Assembly: GCA_000565255.1 (NCBI GenBank)
Contig: ASRH01000001.1
Coordinates: forward strand, 62,001-126,000
DNA from: Candidatus Aramenus sulfurataquae
GTDB lineage: Archaea > Thermoproteota > Thermoprotei_A > Sulfolobales > Sulfolobaceae
Direction: 5' to 3'
Length of the DNA stretch: 64,000 nt
Numbering within the stretch: the stretch's first letter is position 1; each line of letters begins with the position of its first letter. Shown piece after piece: positions 49,849 to 60,688 of the stretch. The position numbers and the translations under genes were made by a program. The notes beneath the pieces were generated by a model. That model had not been told where the DNA came from, searched no databases, and worked only from the letters and a program-made list of their open reading frames with translations.

Positions 49849-50516
49849 GGATCTGCGCCCTCTTCTCCGGAGGAAAGGACAGCACTTATGCCCTCCATTG
49901 GGCTGTAATGAAGGGGTTCAAGATAGCGTGCCTAATAACCATGTTGCCGGAGAGGGAGGACTCATGGATGTTCCAGCACCCCAACGTCCAGTTCGCTAGA
50001 TACCAGAGCGAAGTGATGGGCTTTCCCCACTTCTTTCAGAGGACTTCTGGGAAAAAGAACAAAGAGCTAGACGACCTAAGACACGCTTTCCTGAAGGCCA
50101 AGGAGATAGGCGCAGAGGGAATAGTAACTGGAGCTCTTCTCTCAGACTACCAAAGGCTTAACGTAAACTTAATAGCCGAGGAAGTAGGGCTCAAGGCTTA
50201 CTCACCTCTCTGGAGGAAAAACCAGGAAGAGTACATGAGGGAGCTAGTGAGGGAGGGCTTTTCTTTCATTATAACTTCGGCATCAGCCTACGGCTTCCCC
50301 TTTGACCTTGTGGGCAAGGAAGTGGTCGAGGATGACGTTGAGAGAATAATCTTCTCAGCGAAGAAGTACGGCTTCAACTCGGCCTTTGAGGGAGGGGAGG
50401 CTGAGACGTTCGTGGTTAACGCCCCCCTCTTCAAGAAAAAGCTAAAGGTGGAGGGAGAAAAGGTAAAAGTAGGAGAATTCGAGTGGAAGTTCGTAATAAG
50501 ACGTATACTCTTGTGA
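49845..50516 (+). CDS. dph6: Diphthine-ammonia ligase family protein
   Basis: The 223-residue PP-loop ATPase begins [19 protein letters not shown] and contains [26 protein letters not shown] and [15 protein letters not shown], signatures of Dph6, which amidates diphthine on elongation factor 2 in the last step of diphthamide formation. It lacks the C-terminal RidA-type domains of eukaryotic Dph6. It overlaps the upstream methyltransferase and the downstream amidohydrolase by 4 nt each. Confidence 0.92.
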   Translation: MRICALFSGGKDSTYALHWAVMKGFKIACLITMLPEREDSWMFQHPNVQFARYQSEVMGFPHFFQRTSGKKNKELDDLRHAFLKAKEIGAEGIVTGALLSDYQRLNVNLIAEEVGLKAYSPLWRKNQEEYMRELVREGFSFIITSASAYGFPFDLVGKEVVEDDVERIIFSAKKYGFNSAFEGGEAETFVVNAPLFKKKLKVEGEKVKVGEFEWKFVIRRILL

Positions 50517-51721
50517 AGTGCAAGTTGCTTCTAGACGCCAGGGGAGTCAAGGAAAACGTGAACGTGGTTGTGGAGGACGGGGTTATAAAGGACATAGGGA
50601 ACTCTAGAGAGGGAGATGAAGTAGACTGCAGCAACCTCGTAGTAACTCCGGGCTTTGTCAACTCCCACACGCATACTGCCATGATAGCCCTGAGGGGCTA
50701 CTACGACGACGCTGAATTACAGGAATGGTTGCAGAGGATGTGGGACTTCGAGAAGCGAATGTCAAGTAGGCTAATGAGGCTGGGGAGCGAGATAGCGATT
50801 CTGGAGATGTTGTCCTCTGGTACTACTGCTTTTGTGGACATGTATTTTAACCCAGAGGACATCAAGGAGTTGGCTGAGAAGTACAAGGTGAGGGGCTTTG
50901 CAGGGTACACCTTTCTGGACTCCATGTTAGATCCAGAGGAGGTCGCAAGGAGGCAAGAGGGACTCCGAGACTCTAAGCACTTCAAGGCAATCGTTAACGT
51001 CCACTCAGTTTACTCTGTGGAGGAGGATACGCTAAAGTTGGCGAAAGAATTGGCTGAGAGCGAGGGCACTTGGATTCACATACACGTATCTGAAACCAGG
51101 AAGGAAATCTATGACGTGAAGAGGAGGACAGGCAGGTTCCCTGTAGAGTACTTGCGAGACCTTGGCCTAACGTCGCTAGTTAACGCAGTACACTTGGGCT
51201 GGGTGGCCAGCTGGGAAATCGAGGAACTCAAGAAAGCTAGGGCGACAACGCACTGCCCGACCTCTAACATGAAGCTAGCCACTGCTGGCGCATTCCCCTT
51301 TTTCGAGATGATGGAGGGAGGAATAAACGTGACGCTTGGGACAGATGGAGCCTCGAGCAACAACAGCTTGGACATACTGGCGGAAATGAAGAACGCCGTT
51401 CTCCTCCAAAGGCATAATTACTGGGATACAAGGATAAAGGCCATACATGCTTTTAAGGCCGCCACAGTAAACGGCTACAAGCTACTTGGGATAAAAGGAG
51501 GGTTACTGGAAAAAGGATACGCGGCTGACATGGTTCTCTTTGACGCGTCCCTCCTCTACCCTCTTACTAGAGACAGACTGCTCTCAAACATAGTGTATTA
51601 CGCGGGGCAGGACGCAGTTGTGGCTACTATTGCTGATGGAGTAATATACAGTAGGAGTGAGCTCGTGCAGAGGAGAAGGAAATTAGGAGAGGAATTGAAC
51701 AGGGAACTAGAGAAACTTTGA
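50513..51721 (+). CDS. Amidohydrolase, SAH/MTA deaminase-like
   Basis: The protein (402 residues from GTG 50513) is a TIM-barrel amidohydrolase: [21 protein letters not shown] (metal His pair), [22 protein letters not shown] and the metal Asp in [15 protein letters not shown]. This subtype includes 5-methylthioadenosine/S-adenosylhomocysteine deaminases (MtaD) and related guanine or chlorohydrolase enzymes. The start GTG 50513 overlaps the dph6 stop by 4 nt; GTG 50483 is less likely. The methyltransferase upstream would produce S-adenosylhomocysteine, but that link is speculative. Confidence 0.8.
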   Translation: MKCKLLLDARGVKENVNVVVEDGVIKDIGNSREGDEVDCSNLVVTPGFVNSHTHTAMIALRGYYDDAELQEWLQRMWDFEKRMSSRLMRLGSEIAILEMLSSGTTAFVDMYFNPEDIKELAEKYKVRGFAGYTFLDSMLDPEEVARRQEGLRDSKHFKAIVNVHSVYSVEEDTLKLAKELAESEGTWIHIHVSETRKEIYDVKRRTGRFPVEYLRDLGLTSLVNAVHLGWVASWEIEELKKARATTHCPTSNMKLATAGAFPFFEMMEGGINVTLGTDGASSNNSLDILAEMKNAVLLQRHNYWDTRIKAIHAFKAATVNGYKLLGIKGGLLEKGYAADMVLFDASLLYPLTRDRLLSNIVYYAGQDAVVATIADGVIYSRSELVQRRRKLGEELNRELEKL

Positions 51722-52762
51722 GATCTCGTCGTATAGCCTTGACTTGAACTTTGCCGAGGAAAAGTCTTCCGCCCTTTTCGACATCTCCCTCCTCAGCCCG
51801 GCGTCTGCGTTTAAAAGCTGCTTCAGCAAACTTGAGGCCTCCTCCAAGGTAGTATATGAGAACTCCGGTACTACTTCTTGTCCACCGCTTTCCTTTGGCA
51901 CTATTGGAATAAGTCCAGCAGACATGGCCTCAACTATGGGAATGCCAAAGTGCTCTCCCACGGTGGGGTGGAAGTAGACTGAGGCCCTCTTCATTACCTC
52001 GAGCAACTCCTCCCTTGGTAGGTTCACTAGGAACTCTACCGGGGCTCTTAGCTTCCCTGAGAGCCCCCTCAAGTAGTTGAGGTATCCCTTGTCGCCTAGG
52101 GAGCCAACGATAACCCCCTTTACCCCGGAGATTGCAGAGAGCCTCACAGCGTTCTCCAGGCTCTTCCCCCTTTCTATTCTACCTATGGAGAGGAAGAAAG
52201 GCTCTTTGCTCTCGGAAAAGGCGTTCCTGTAGAACTCCACGTCAACTGGAGGGTAAATGACCTTCTTGGCTTCAGCCCCATAGGCCTCCTTTATGAGATT
52301 TGCTGAGTACCAAGAGTTGGCTATAATGTAAGCCTTCCTGGCCTCCTCAGCTAGCCTCTTAGCTATGGACTTAAAGGGAAGGAGATAAAGCTTCCAAAAG
52401 AGCGACCTGGAGTACTTAGTAGGCGCTGAAGCTATTGCCGGACCTCCAGCGTAGATTACGTGGGGGGCTATTTTAGATAACGGAATGGGAACACCGGACA
52501 AGTTGAGGTAAAGGGATGGCCTCAGCTTCCTTGCGGGAAACCAAACAAGGAGCCTTTGATACTTGTCGAACCTTCTAATCCTAAATGGGAGGAAATAAGC
52601 GCTTTTTCCTTCCTTAGGCTTTGAGAAGGAGACTATTACGTAGTCCACTCCCCTTTCCTTTAGGGCGGAGATCCCCTCAAGGTAAACTTTGCCCTCCCCG
52701 CTGTACCCTCTCATAGCCCCGTATCCGTGGGCAACGACTGCTACTTTTTTACCTTGACTCAC
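51707..52762 (-). CDS. Glycosyltransferase, GT4-like
   Basis: The 351-residue GT-B protein has an N-terminal acceptor domain ([18 protein letters not shown]) and a C-terminal nucleotide-sugar domain: [52 protein letters not shown], and the E-x7-E-like [19 protein letters not shown]. It likely transfers a sugar in N-glycan or surface polysaccharide synthesis. It is divergent from a GT2 gene with 12 nt between. Its tail overlaps the amidohydrolase by 15 nt. Confidence 0.85.
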   Translation of the reverse strand: MSQGKKVAVVAHGYGAMRGYSGEGKVYLEGISALKERGVDYVIVSFSKPKEGKSAYFLPFRIRRFDKYQRLLVWFPARKLRPSLYLNLSGVPIPLSKIAPHVIYAGGPAIASAPTKYSRSLFWKLYLLPFKSIAKRLAEEARKAYIIANSWYSANLIKEAYGAEAKKVIYPPVDVEFYRNAFSESKEPFFLSIGRIERGKSLENAVRLSAISGVKGVIVGSLGDKGYLNYLRGLSGKLRAPVEFLVNLPREELLEVMKRASVYFHPTVGEHFGIPIVEAMSAGLIPIVPKESGGQEVVPEFSYTTLEEASSLLKQLLNADAGLRREMSKRAEDFSSAKFKSRLYDEISKFL

Positions 52763-52774
52763 GAGTATAGAGTT

Positions 52775-53662
52775 GTGGTGGAGATATTAATTCCAGTGGG
52801 GCCAAAGGACAGGGTTGACTGGGTAGAGAGGGCCATTTCGTCAGCGGTAAAGCAGGGGAGGGTAATAATCTACGACAACTCAGAGAGGGAGGACTTGTCA
52901 GCGCTAATAGACAAGTACAACGTTAAGCACGTAAAAGCACCTAGACTAAAGAAGGTCAACATGGCAAAGCTGAGGAACGAGATGCTCAAGTACGCCTCTG
53001 ACAGGTTTGTGGTCTTCCTGGACAGCGACGTCGTCCTCCCGGAAAAAGGAGCGGAGAAAATGGAAAGCTCCCTGAAGAAGGGCCTTGCATTTACTTGGAT
53101 GCACTACGCTTATTCAGAAGAGGAAATTAACGTTCCACTTTCCCCTGGGGAGGAAAACCCGAACTTAGGTTGCGCTGCGTTAGACCTAGACGCCCTAAGG
53201 AAGGTGGGGATGTTCGACGAGAAGTACGAGAGGGACGAGGACGTGTGGGTTTACTCCAAGTTAAAGAAGGTGGGCTTTAGGGTTGGGCCCACAGAAGGGA
53301 GGTGTCTCCACCTAAACAAGGTACACTCTAGGGAAGACCTTGCCTCTTCCTTGGAGGAGGCCAAGAGGAACTTCTGGAGGTCAAAGTACGACATGATGCT
53401 TGTGTTAGACGGGCTGACAGACGTAACCTTCCTCACTGGCTACGGTTATTACGGCATGTACTACGTGCTGGGCATAGCTGGGGCATTCTTTTACCCAGTG
53501 TTGCTGGGTTACGTGCCTCTCGTAGCGCTTGGTATAAGGTACTACCGGGGCGCGAGAAAGTTCCTTTACAACTTGATCCCAGGATTGGCGTTAGCGATAT
53601 CCCTTCCTTACGGACTCGTCTACGCTTACCTAAAGGGAAGGAGAAGGAAAGAGAGCGGCTGA
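52775..53662 (+). CDS. Glycosyltransferase family 2 with C-terminal membrane segments
   Basis: The protein (295 residues from GTG 52775, or from GTG 52778) has a GT-A fold: EILIPVGPKDRVDWVERAI, VIIYDNSE, NMAKLRNEMLKYASDRFVVFLDSDVVLP (here Asp-Ser-Asp is the metal site) and KYERDEDVWVYSKL. Two or three hydrophobic segments near the end (VLGIAGAFFYPVLLGYVPLV and LIPGLALAISLPYGLV) anchor it in the membrane. It is followed after 27 nt by a GT4 gene. Confidence 0.85.
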   Translation: MVEILIPVGPKDRVDWVERAISSAVKQGRVIIYDNSEREDLSALIDKYNVKHVKAPRLKKVNMAKLRNEMLKYASDRFVVFLDSDVVLPEKGAEKMESSLKKGLAFTWMHYAYSEEEINVPLSPGEENPNLGCAALDLDALRKVGMFDEKYERDEDVWVYSKLKKVGFRVGPTEGRCLHLNKVHSREDLASSLEEAKRNFWRSKYDMMLVLDGLTDVTFLTGYGYYGMYYVLGIAGAFFYPVLLGYVPLVALGIRYYRGARKFLYNLIPGLALAISLPYGLVYAYLKGRRRKESG

Positions 53663-53689
53663 GAAGTAGCAGCGGAGCGTAGGTTAACC

Positions 53690-54919
53690 ATGAAACTCGG
53701 AATAGTTTACGATAACTTCTTGTCTTCTAAGTTTGGGGGAGGTGGGGCGGTACATGCATATGAGGTAACAACTAGGCTAGCCAAGGAATTTAAGGTTGTT
53801 TTGTACCCCCCTAGGACGGCGTTTAGGTTCGACAAAGAGGACATCTTGAAGAGGGCCAAGGAACTAGAAACTAGGGGGATTAAGGTAGCTGACGATTTTT
53901 ATCGCCTCCTTGACCAGGCTGAAAAGTACAAGGCAACACGAATCCAGAGGTTATTATTTCAAGAGAAAACTTTGGCAGAATACGTGAAGAACTTTAACGT
54001 TGACGTGGACTTCCTCTATGAGCCAGACCACACCTCTCTGGACGTGTTTTTCTTTGGCGAAAAACAGAGGTTTGGCCTAACCATCCACGAGCCTCTCTTT
54101 TACGCCGATTCCATGGAGTACTTAAGAAGGCTTTGGAAGTTCTATAGGTTTAACCCCTCCACTAAAAAGGGGTTCTACACTAGGTTCCTCTACAACGAGC
54201 TAGTGGCAAAGCCGAAGTACTCCAAGTTGTTAAGGTCGCACAAGCCGACGTTCATAGCGTCAGTAAGCGAAGGTAGTCTAGCCTGGACTGGGATAAAGGG
54301 GGAAGTGTTGAGGCCAGGAAACGCGTTTGAGCCAGAGCTTTTAGCTTACAGAAATAAGGGAAAGGAGGACTACGTCGTCTTTTGGAGCAGGCTTAACCAG
54401 GATAAGGGAATACAAGAAATCCCCGAGGTTATGAAGGTTATAAACTCTAGTAGGCCGACTAAGTTGATGCTAATGGGGAAATTCTTCGATAAATACAACG
54501 AGAGGGCCTTCTGGAAAAAGGTAAACAAGTATAACTTGCACGTAGAGTACTTGGGCTTTGTGGAGAGGAAGAAGTTAATCGACGTCGTCAGTAGAGCCAA
54601 GGTCCTAGTTTACCCATCCCACGTTGACGGCTTTTCCCTTGTGGTCTTGGAGTCCTTGGCTCTGGGAACTCCAGTAGTGGCCTACGATATACCCACTGTC
54701 AAGAGCGTCTACAGTGACCTTCCTGGAGTGGCCTTTGTTAGAGAGTTTGACGTAAGGGGGATGGCAGAGAAGGCCCTTGACTTCCTAAGAAAACCTGAAA
54801 AGGAAATAGACGACTTAATGAACGACGAGAGACTTGTAAAATTTCTCCAAATTCACTCCAGCTGGGACAACGTAGCCAGAGCAGTAAAAGACCTTCTCCT
54901 CAAGTACGTTAAGGCTTAA
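53690..54919 (+). CDS. Glycosyltransferase family 4-like
   Basis: The 409-residue GT-B protein begins GIVYDNFLSSKFGGGGAVHAYEV (glycine-rich acceptor loop) and has a C-terminal donor domain with VVFWSRLNQDKGIQEIPEV, LMLMGKFFDKYNERA, VEYLGFVERKKLIDVVSRA and the E-x7-E element in SHVDGFSLVVLESLALGTPVV. With two glycosyltransferases upstream it forms a glycan-assembly group. The Lrs14-type gene overlaps its end by 11 nt. Confidence 0.85.
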   Translation: MKLGIVYDNFLSSKFGGGGAVHAYEVTTRLAKEFKVVLYPPRTAFRFDKEDILKRAKELETRGIKVADDFYRLLDQAEKYKATRIQRLLFQEKTLAEYVKNFNVDVDFLYEPDHTSLDVFFFGEKQRFGLTIHEPLFYADSMEYLRRLWKFYRFNPSTKKGFYTRFLYNELVAKPKYSKLLRSHKPTFIASVSEGSLAWTGIKGEVLRPGNAFEPELLAYRNKGKEDYVVFWSRLNQDKGIQEIPEVMKVINSSRPTKLMLMGKFFDKYNERAFWKKVNKYNLHVEYLGFVERKKLIDVVSRAKVLVYPSHVDGFSLVVLESLALGTPVVAYDIPTVKSVYSDLPGVAFVREFDVRGMAEKALDFLRKPEKEIDDLMNDERLVKFLQIHSSWDNVARAVKDLLLKYVKA

Positions 54920-55292
54920 ACTCCTGGTTTACTAGGTCTGCCATCTTTGCAGCGCAGTCCTTTATGTCGTCTAGGATCTTGTTCTTTAGCTCCGCGTAGT
55001 CTTTTGACTTGTACAAGTACCTTGGCCTGCCTGCCTTGTTCCCGGGCTCCTTTATCCTCATTACTAGGGCCATCTCGAGTAACTTGTTTAGGCTCCTATT
55101 AATAGACGCCTTAGACAACTTCAGCTCGCTCTCGAGCTCCTCAGTTCCTCTAGCATCTCCCCTCATCAGCGCCATTAACACTTGTACGTCAGTCTCAGAT
55201 AGGCCGTAGCAAAACGACAGTATATCTACTAGACCCGCGTCCTTACCTGAGGGAAGCTTTATTCTTGTACCAGAAATCTGAGTTTGTTCCAT
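54909..55292 (-). CDS. Lrs14-type winged-helix regulator
   Basis: The protein (127 residues from ATG 55292) matches the Sulfolobales Lrs14-like family: KLPSGKDAGLVDILSFCYGLSETDVQVLMAL, ELESELKLSKASINRSLNKLLEMALVMRI and the wing KAGRPRYLYKSK, then a C-terminal coiled helix for dimerisation. AbfR1 of S. acidocaldarius, a regulator of biofilm and motility, is of this type. A start further upstream at 55364 would precede the TATA box (minus strand, 55324-55333), so 55292 is preferred. Inverted-repeat sites lie upstream. Confidence 0.85.
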   Translation of the reverse strand: MEQTQISGTRIKLPSGKDAGLVDILSFCYGLSETDVQVLMALMRGDARGTEELESELKLSKASINRSLNKLLEMALVMRIKEPGNKAGRPRYLYKSKDYAELKNKILDDIKDCAAKMADLVNQEFKP

Positions 55293-55537
55293 TTTGACCA
55301 CATATAAAGAATGTAAATTCTCATTTATATATTTTTTCCTTGTAGATAAAGGATTAGATTTCAACTTTTCCTTTCAAATAAGCCTTTATACAAAATACCT
55401 TACGCTCGTACTTTATATATAAGTGAGAATTCTTTCCATGTAGAAGAATTTCTCACTTATAAGCTTCAAGTTATAATTTTCATAGGGAAAAAAGATTTAA
55501 ATAACAGTGCAGTAAATAGGTAACATAGTGAACTAAT
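55293..55537. other. Divergent control region with repeated TGAGAAT-type sites
   Basis: This 245-nt AT-rich stretch separates the Lrs14-type and mini-AbrB genes and has no gene. It holds an Lrs14-gene TATA box (55324-55333), a single ATAAATGAGAA-like site on the minus strand (about 55316-55327), a long inverted repeat (55419-55460), and a TATA-like GATTTAAATAA (about 55494-55504) for the plus-strand gene. The sites look like binding positions for a dimeric regulator. Confidence 0.5.
55419..55460. repeat. Inverted repeat with 16-17-nt arms
   Basis: ATAAGTGAGAATTCTT (55419-55434) and AAGAATTTCTCACTTAT (55444-55460) are reverse complements except for one extra T/A in the second arm, with a 9-nt loop. 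A further ATAAATGAGAA-like copy lies about 100 nt away, near the Lrs14-gene promoter. It could be two operator half-sites or an RNA stem. Confidence 0.6.
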
Positions 55538-55705
55538 ATGGCTAACGTGGAAGAAGTAGTAAAAGTAAGCAGGAACTACCAAGTTACTATACCGGCTAAG
55601 ATAAGGCAAAAGTTCCAGATAAAGGAAGGAGACCTAGTTAAAGTAGTTTACGACGAAAACGAGAACGCAGTAAAGATAGTGCTCATGAAGGAACCCTGGA
55701 AATAA
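55538..55705 (+). CDS. Miniature AbrB/SpoVT-domain protein
   Basis: The 55-residue protein is one swapped-hairpin AbrB domain: EEVVKVSRNYQVTIPAKIRQK, then FQIKEGDLVKVVYDENENAVKIVL. Such small proteins act as dimeric DNA-binding regulators or antitoxins in archaea. No PIN-domain toxin is next to it, so a transcription-factor role is more likely. It stands between the Lrs14-type gene region and tatD, 30 nt before tatD, and may be co-transcribed with it. Confidence 0.85.
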   Translation: MANVEEVVKVSRNYQVTIPAKIRQKFQIKEGDLVKVVYDENENAVKIVLMKEPWK

Positions 55706-55735
55706 ATTTTATCTGCTCTCTTCATTTTTCTTTTT

Positions 55736-56455
55736 ATGCTTATTGACGTCCACGCGCATCTTCACACGAAGGACTTTGATCAGGATAGAGATAAGGTATT
55801 GGCAAAGTGCAACGTGAAGGTTGTAGAAGCTGGAGTGGACCTAGAGAGCGACTTAAGGGTAATTGAGCTCTCTAGCAAATATGGGTTGGTTCCAGCGCTT
55901 GGCTTCCACCCGGAATTCGTAGAAAGGAGCAATGAAGTGGATGAGGTACTAAAGCTCCTTGACAAGGCCAAAGCTATAAGCGAGGTTGGGCTCGATTACT
56001 ACTGGATAAAGGAAGAGGAGTTGAAGAGGAAGGAAGTCCAAGTATTGGAGAGGTTCCTTGAGGAGGGCGAGAGGAGAAACATCCCGGTAATAATCCATAG
56101 TAGAGGAGGTAATAAGGACCTCTTGTCGATCCTTCCTTCGTATAAGGTAAAGTTCGTCATTCACGCCTACGAGGGGAGCGTCAAGGACGCACTAAAGTTC
56201 GTGGATTTAGGAGGGTTCATCTCCTTCCCCCCGGTTATAGTGAGGGACAAGTTCAGACAAGCTATAGCGAAGGAAGTGCCCTTGGAGAACGCGTTTACTG
56301 AGACAGACTCCCCTTTCCTTGGGGTAGATAAAGGAACTAGGAACGAACCATGTAACGTCATATACGCATTAAAGAAGATAGCGGAACTGAAAGGGGTAGA
56401 ACAAGAGGAAGTAGAGAGGAAGATAGAAGAAAACTTCAAAAAAATATTCCCTTAG
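55736..56455 (+). CDS. tatD: TatD family metal-dependent hydrolase
   Basis: The 239-residue TIM-barrel protein starts LIDVHAHLHTKDFDQDRDKVL (metal His pair) and contains PALGFHPEFVE, AISEVGLDYYW, PVIIHSRGG, FVIHAYEGSVKDAL and TETDSPFL (metal Asp). TatD enzymes are Mg-dependent 3'-exonucleases or phosphoesterases; the natural substrate in archaea is uncertain. It meets doxE tail to tail with a 4-nt overlap. Confidence 0.9.
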   Translation: MLIDVHAHLHTKDFDQDRDKVLAKCNVKVVEAGVDLESDLRVIELSSKYGLVPALGFHPEFVERSNEVDEVLKLLDKAKAISEVGLDYYWIKEEELKRKEVQVLERFLEEGERRNIPVIIHSRGGNKDLLSILPSYKVKFVIHAYEGSVKDALKFVDLGGFISFPPVIVRDKFRQAIAKEVPLENAFTETDSPFLGVDKGTRNEPCNVIYALKKIAELKGVEQEEVERKIEENFKKIFP

Positions 56456-56646
56456 TGGTGGGACTCCTCCTGTGGCGCGAAGTAGGTGAACAGGAAGAAG
56501 GCTACAAACCCTATGAAAGCCATTGCAGTAAACAGTCCTACATACTGCACAGCGACTCCGTGGAGGGTCTCCTCTACAAGCTCCCACACTAGCAGGAGTA
56601 TTGCCATCACGTACCCTATTCCGAGCAGTTTGAAGAAGCTCACCAT
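56452..56646 (-). CDS. doxE: Quinol oxidase small subunit DoxE
   Basis: The 64-residue protein has two membrane segments (LGIGYVMAILLLVWELVEE and YVGLFTAMAFIGFVAFFLF) and a short polar tail. Size, hydrophobicity and position after doxC match DoxE of the Acidianus ambivalens aa3-type quinol oxidase. The ribosome-site-like GGTGGTGAG lies just before its ATG, within the doxC end region. It follows doxC after one nucleotide. Confidence 0.8.
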   Translation of the reverse strand: MVSFFKLLGIGYVMAILLLVWELVEETLHGVAVQYVGLFTAMAFIGFVAFFLFTYFAPQEESHH

Positions 56647-56647
56647 T

Positions 56648-57688
56648 TCAGCTCACCACCAGGACCGATCCCCAGTATCCCATCACGTATCCCTTCTGGA
56701 CTCCAATTAGCGGACCTATCTTAGACGAGAGATCTAGCGGGTTGTAGTTGTAGTACACAGGGGTCACTATTCCGTACAAGTAAGCTGGGGCGTTTGCAGT
56801 AAAGTGGAAGGTCATCGTAGTGTTGTATGAGATGGGCTCCATGGCTACTGGAGTAATGGTTCCATTCCACCATACAGCGTAAATGCCTACCATTACGTTA
56901 TTAACGAAGTAGCCAGTGCCAGTGGGGGTGTAATTGTACAGATAATCTAACTCGCTAGCTATTGCTGGAATATACATGCTTATGGTCACATTAGCCCCGT
57001 TCTCAACCACCAGCGTTGGCCCAGGAACTGAGTCGTTAAACATGGCCTCCTTTGATCCCTGCAAGTAGAAGCTTGGAGTCATGGTATTATCCTGGACAAC
57101 TATGGGCGGATTGTAGGGGTCACCTACGAGGGTGCTAGTCTGAGACGTCTGAGTCTGGGATATGTACTGGCTGAGGTCAGACACAGGGATGTAGCCCGAG
57201 GAAGGTATGTCTATAAGTAACCCTGTCTGATAGCTAAACCAAGGCCCGTTGTATTCCCCTCCGAGGAACGTGTAGACGCCAGTGATGTTTGGCACAGGTA
57301 ATACGTCGTACGCCACCAATCCAGGAACAATCTGGTCCGTTACTACTCTGTCGCTGTAGTCAGGGAAGTAGAAGTTAGAGGTCACGTCAGCAGAAGTCAT
57401 GCTGATGTTCAAGTATTCCCCTGGGTGACCTACTATGACGTTATAGTAGAAGGGACTCCCCATCATATTGGAGTTTACTGGGCCACTCTCTTGGACTTTA
57501 AATAGGTACTGGTATGACGTTATGTGGACGTTTACGACGTCTGAGCTAGACACGCCGTTTAGTGCGCTTAACACGCTTGGTACGCCACCTACTTGAAAGT
57601 CCAACGGGAGCGTTCCTGCAATCACTATGGCGAAAAGGATTATTACGAACGCAACCCATATTAATTCCCATCTTTCCTTTTTGTCCAT
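56648..57688 (-). CDS. doxC: Quinol oxidase subunit II, DoxC
   Basis: The 346-residue protein has one N-terminal membrane anchor ([20 protein letters not shown]) and a large extracytoplasmic beta domain rich in Tyr, Asn and Thr, as in subunit II of the DoxBCE oxidase. No CuA cysteine pair (C-x3-C) is present, as expected for a quinol rather than cytochrome c oxidase. GGTGAT (minus strand, 57694-57699) precedes its ATG by a few bases, and a TATA box lies upstream, so it has its own promoter with a short leader after doxB. Confidence 0.85.
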   Translation of the reverse strand: MDKKERWELIWVAFVIILFAIVIAGTLPLDFQVGGVPSVLSALNGVSSSDVVNVHITSYQYLFKVQESGPVNSNMMGSPFYYNVIVGHPGEYLNISMTSADVTSNFYFPDYSDRVVTDQIVPGLVAYDVLPVPNITGVYTFLGGEYNGPWFSYQTGLLIDIPSSGYIPVSDLSQYISQTQTSQTSTLVGDPYNPPIVVQDNTMTPSFYLQGSKEAMFNDSVPGPTLVVENGANVTISMYIPAIASELDYLYNYTPTGTGYFVNNVMVGIYAVWWNGTITPVAMEPISYNTTMTFHFTANAPAYLYGIVTPVYYNYNPLDLSSKIGPLIGVQKGYVMGYWGSVLVVS

Positions 57689-57725
57689 CTAAATCACCTA
57701 CCATCTGAGAGTAGAGTTTACGAGG

Positions 57726-57734
57726 TTTTATAAC
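57726..57734 (-). promoter_or_regulatory. TATA box in front of doxC
   Basis: On the minus strand the sequence is GTTATAAAA, about 40 nt before the doxC ATG. A transcript from here would have a leader of about 15 nt containing GGTGAT, a good match to the 16S rRNA tail. This lets doxCE be transcribed apart from doxB. Confidence 0.5.
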
Positions 57735-57749
57735 TTTTTATTAAAAAAA

Positions 57750-59522
<1,773 letters not shown>

Positions 59523-59765
59523 ATTAGATCATGATAGTATTTGAGGGATGCTTTTATCCTTTTCCTCATAAAGCATTAATATATTTTCTTTAACACGGTT
59601 AGATAGTATAAGATAAATTAAAATAACTTAGTATTAAAAGAAAATAGACTAAAAAAGTCGAAATAGGCGATGATTCATAAGGGGTGTTCAAGGACATACT
59701 GCTTAAGGGCACAAGTTTTGCGAATACAACCATCCACGAATAAGCAGACTACTAGAAATGCATAG
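59523..59765. other. AT-rich spacer between doxB and tRNA-Ser
   Basis: This 243-nt stretch carries the doxB promoter at its left end. No gene of reasonable length is visible on either strand. The right half (59690-59760) has a more mixed composition, but I see no RNA motif that can be supported. Confidence 0.5.
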
Positions 59766-59866
59766 CGCCGGGGGCGGGACTTGAACCCGCGCGGGGTGAC
59801 CCCCAACGGCTACCTGCTTGATTAAAATAGCAGGCCGCCGCCCTAACCAGGCTAGGCGACCCCGGC
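59766..59866 (-). tRNA. tRNA-Ser(GCU) with 16-nt intron
   Basis: On the minus strand the acceptor arm GCCGGGG pairs with CCCCGGC, with discriminator G at 59766. The D arm, a long variable arm (GGGG-GTCA-CCCC) and T arm GCGGG-TTCAAGT-CCCGC define a class II tRNA. The anticodon stem GCGGC/GCCGT encloses CTGCTA, giving anticodon GCU for serine. Discriminator G separates it from tRNA-Leu. A 16-nt intron (59812-59827) lies after position 37, and intron sequence AGCAGG can pair with CCTGCT to form the bulge-helix-bulge splice site. CCA is not encoded. Confidence 0.92.
59812..59827 (-). other. Archaeal intron in tRNA-Ser(GCU)
   Basis: Removing these 16 nt leaves a standard 7-nt anticodon loop (C-U-G-C-U-A-A). 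Position 37/38 is the canonical archaeal insertion point. Confidence 0.8.
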
Positions 59867-59888
59867 AATTGTTATTTTTCCCACATCG

Positions 59889-59897
59889 CTTATAAAT
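59889..59897 (-). promoter_or_regulatory. TATA box of tRNA-Ser
   Basis: The minus strand reads ATTTATAAG, centred about 27 nt before the tRNA 5' end at 59866. Confidence 0.6.
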
Positions 59898-60343
59898 GTT
59901 ATTGGTCTAAAAGGACTAGGAAGCGCAGAGAAAAGTAAAGCCGACAACGCGGAGCCAGAAATTCCTGTGAAAACGTCTTCGGAGATAAATGTATGACGAG
60001 CACCTCTTATCCCGTCAACTTTGGCGTTCCTTAGTAGATGAAAGCTCATGTTAAACGTTCTAACAACGTCTTAAGTCCCCAGTCGTAATAAAGCAATAGT
60101 TAGGCCCATTTCTTTTTCGCCACTTTCACCTTCGCACCATCGAGTTGGAAACTAATCTATCGCGATACCTAATTAAGGACGAAACGTCAGCCTTATGAAA
60201 ACTATAGGATTGGAGATGGAACCTTCTTCTCTAGTTTCCCTTCAGGTAGAAACCTGCATACTGATGTCGTCATGTTTGCATTAGCTTGCCAGTCATTGAG
60301 CAAACGCGATTAAATTCAAAAGCTGGCACGAGCACTATATTAT
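59898..60343. other. Non-coding stretch between tRNA-Ser and SRP RNA
   Basis: About 445 nt without a gene I can support. A 65-codon frame on the minus strand (59852-60049) overlaps the tRNA and has codon use unlike its neighbours, so it is not called. A TTAAATT element near 60310-60316 may be the SRP RNA TATA box. No C/D or H/ACA RNA pattern is convincing, nor any terminal repeat of a mobile element. Confidence 0.45.
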
Positions 60344-60650
60344 GGGTCGGGTAGGGTGGGGAGGCTCGCCACCTCCTGTACCCGCGTGGCGTAAGGCGGG
60401 CACCAGTAACCTCTTCCCCACGGCAAGGAATAGCCTAGGTCCAGACCGTACGATGAGGATCGCCCAGTAGGGTTAACGGCTATGGGCTTTCCCTTCGGAG
60501 GAAGGGAAAGTACCATACTTACCGGGTGAATCGGCCAGGCCCGGAAGGGAGCAACCGTAGCCGGACGTTAGCGCTTACTGGTCACCGGTTCGAGGAAGGT
60601 CTGGGTTAAGCCTGGGTTATTCACTACCGCGGGGGAGGGGGGCCGACCCG
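60344..60650 (+). ncRNA. Signal recognition particle 7S RNA
   Basis: The conserved SRP54-binding helix 8 is plain at about 60525-60562: GGTGAATCGGCCAGGC, then CCGGAAGGGAGCAACC. The ends pair, GGGTCGG (60344-60350) with CCGACCC (60643-60649), as in the closed archaeal 7S RNA. The helix 6-like hairpin with CTTTCCCTTC and GGAAGGGAAAG lies around 60488-60510. Length of about 307 nt is normal for archaea. Exact 5' and 3' ends may differ by a few bases. It guides membrane proteins to the translocon. Confidence 0.93.
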
Positions 60651-60656
60651 CAAAAG

Positions 60657-60667
60657 CTTTAAAATAA
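60657..60667 (+). promoter_or_regulatory. TATA box of tRNA-Pro
   Basis: CTTTAAAATAA is centred 27 nt before the tRNA-Pro 5' end at 60689, directly after the SRP RNA. Confidence 0.6.
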
Positions 60668-60688
60668 CGTAACCAAATGAGAATACGT

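Noticed and set aside
55538-55705. Toxin-antitoxin reading of the mini-AbrB gene
   Set aside because: The next gene is tatD, not a PIN-domain or other toxin, and the upstream gene is a divergent Lrs14-type regulator.
59766-59866. tRNA-Leu as identity of the class II tRNA
   Set aside because: The anticodon after intron removal is GCU and the discriminator is G, both serine features.
59852-60049. 65-codon open frame on the minus strand
   Set aside because: It overlaps the tRNA-Ser 5' end, has codon use unlike neighbouring genes (CGA, TTA rather than AGG, CTA) and no recognisable domain. Stops interrupt the sequence upstream in all frames.
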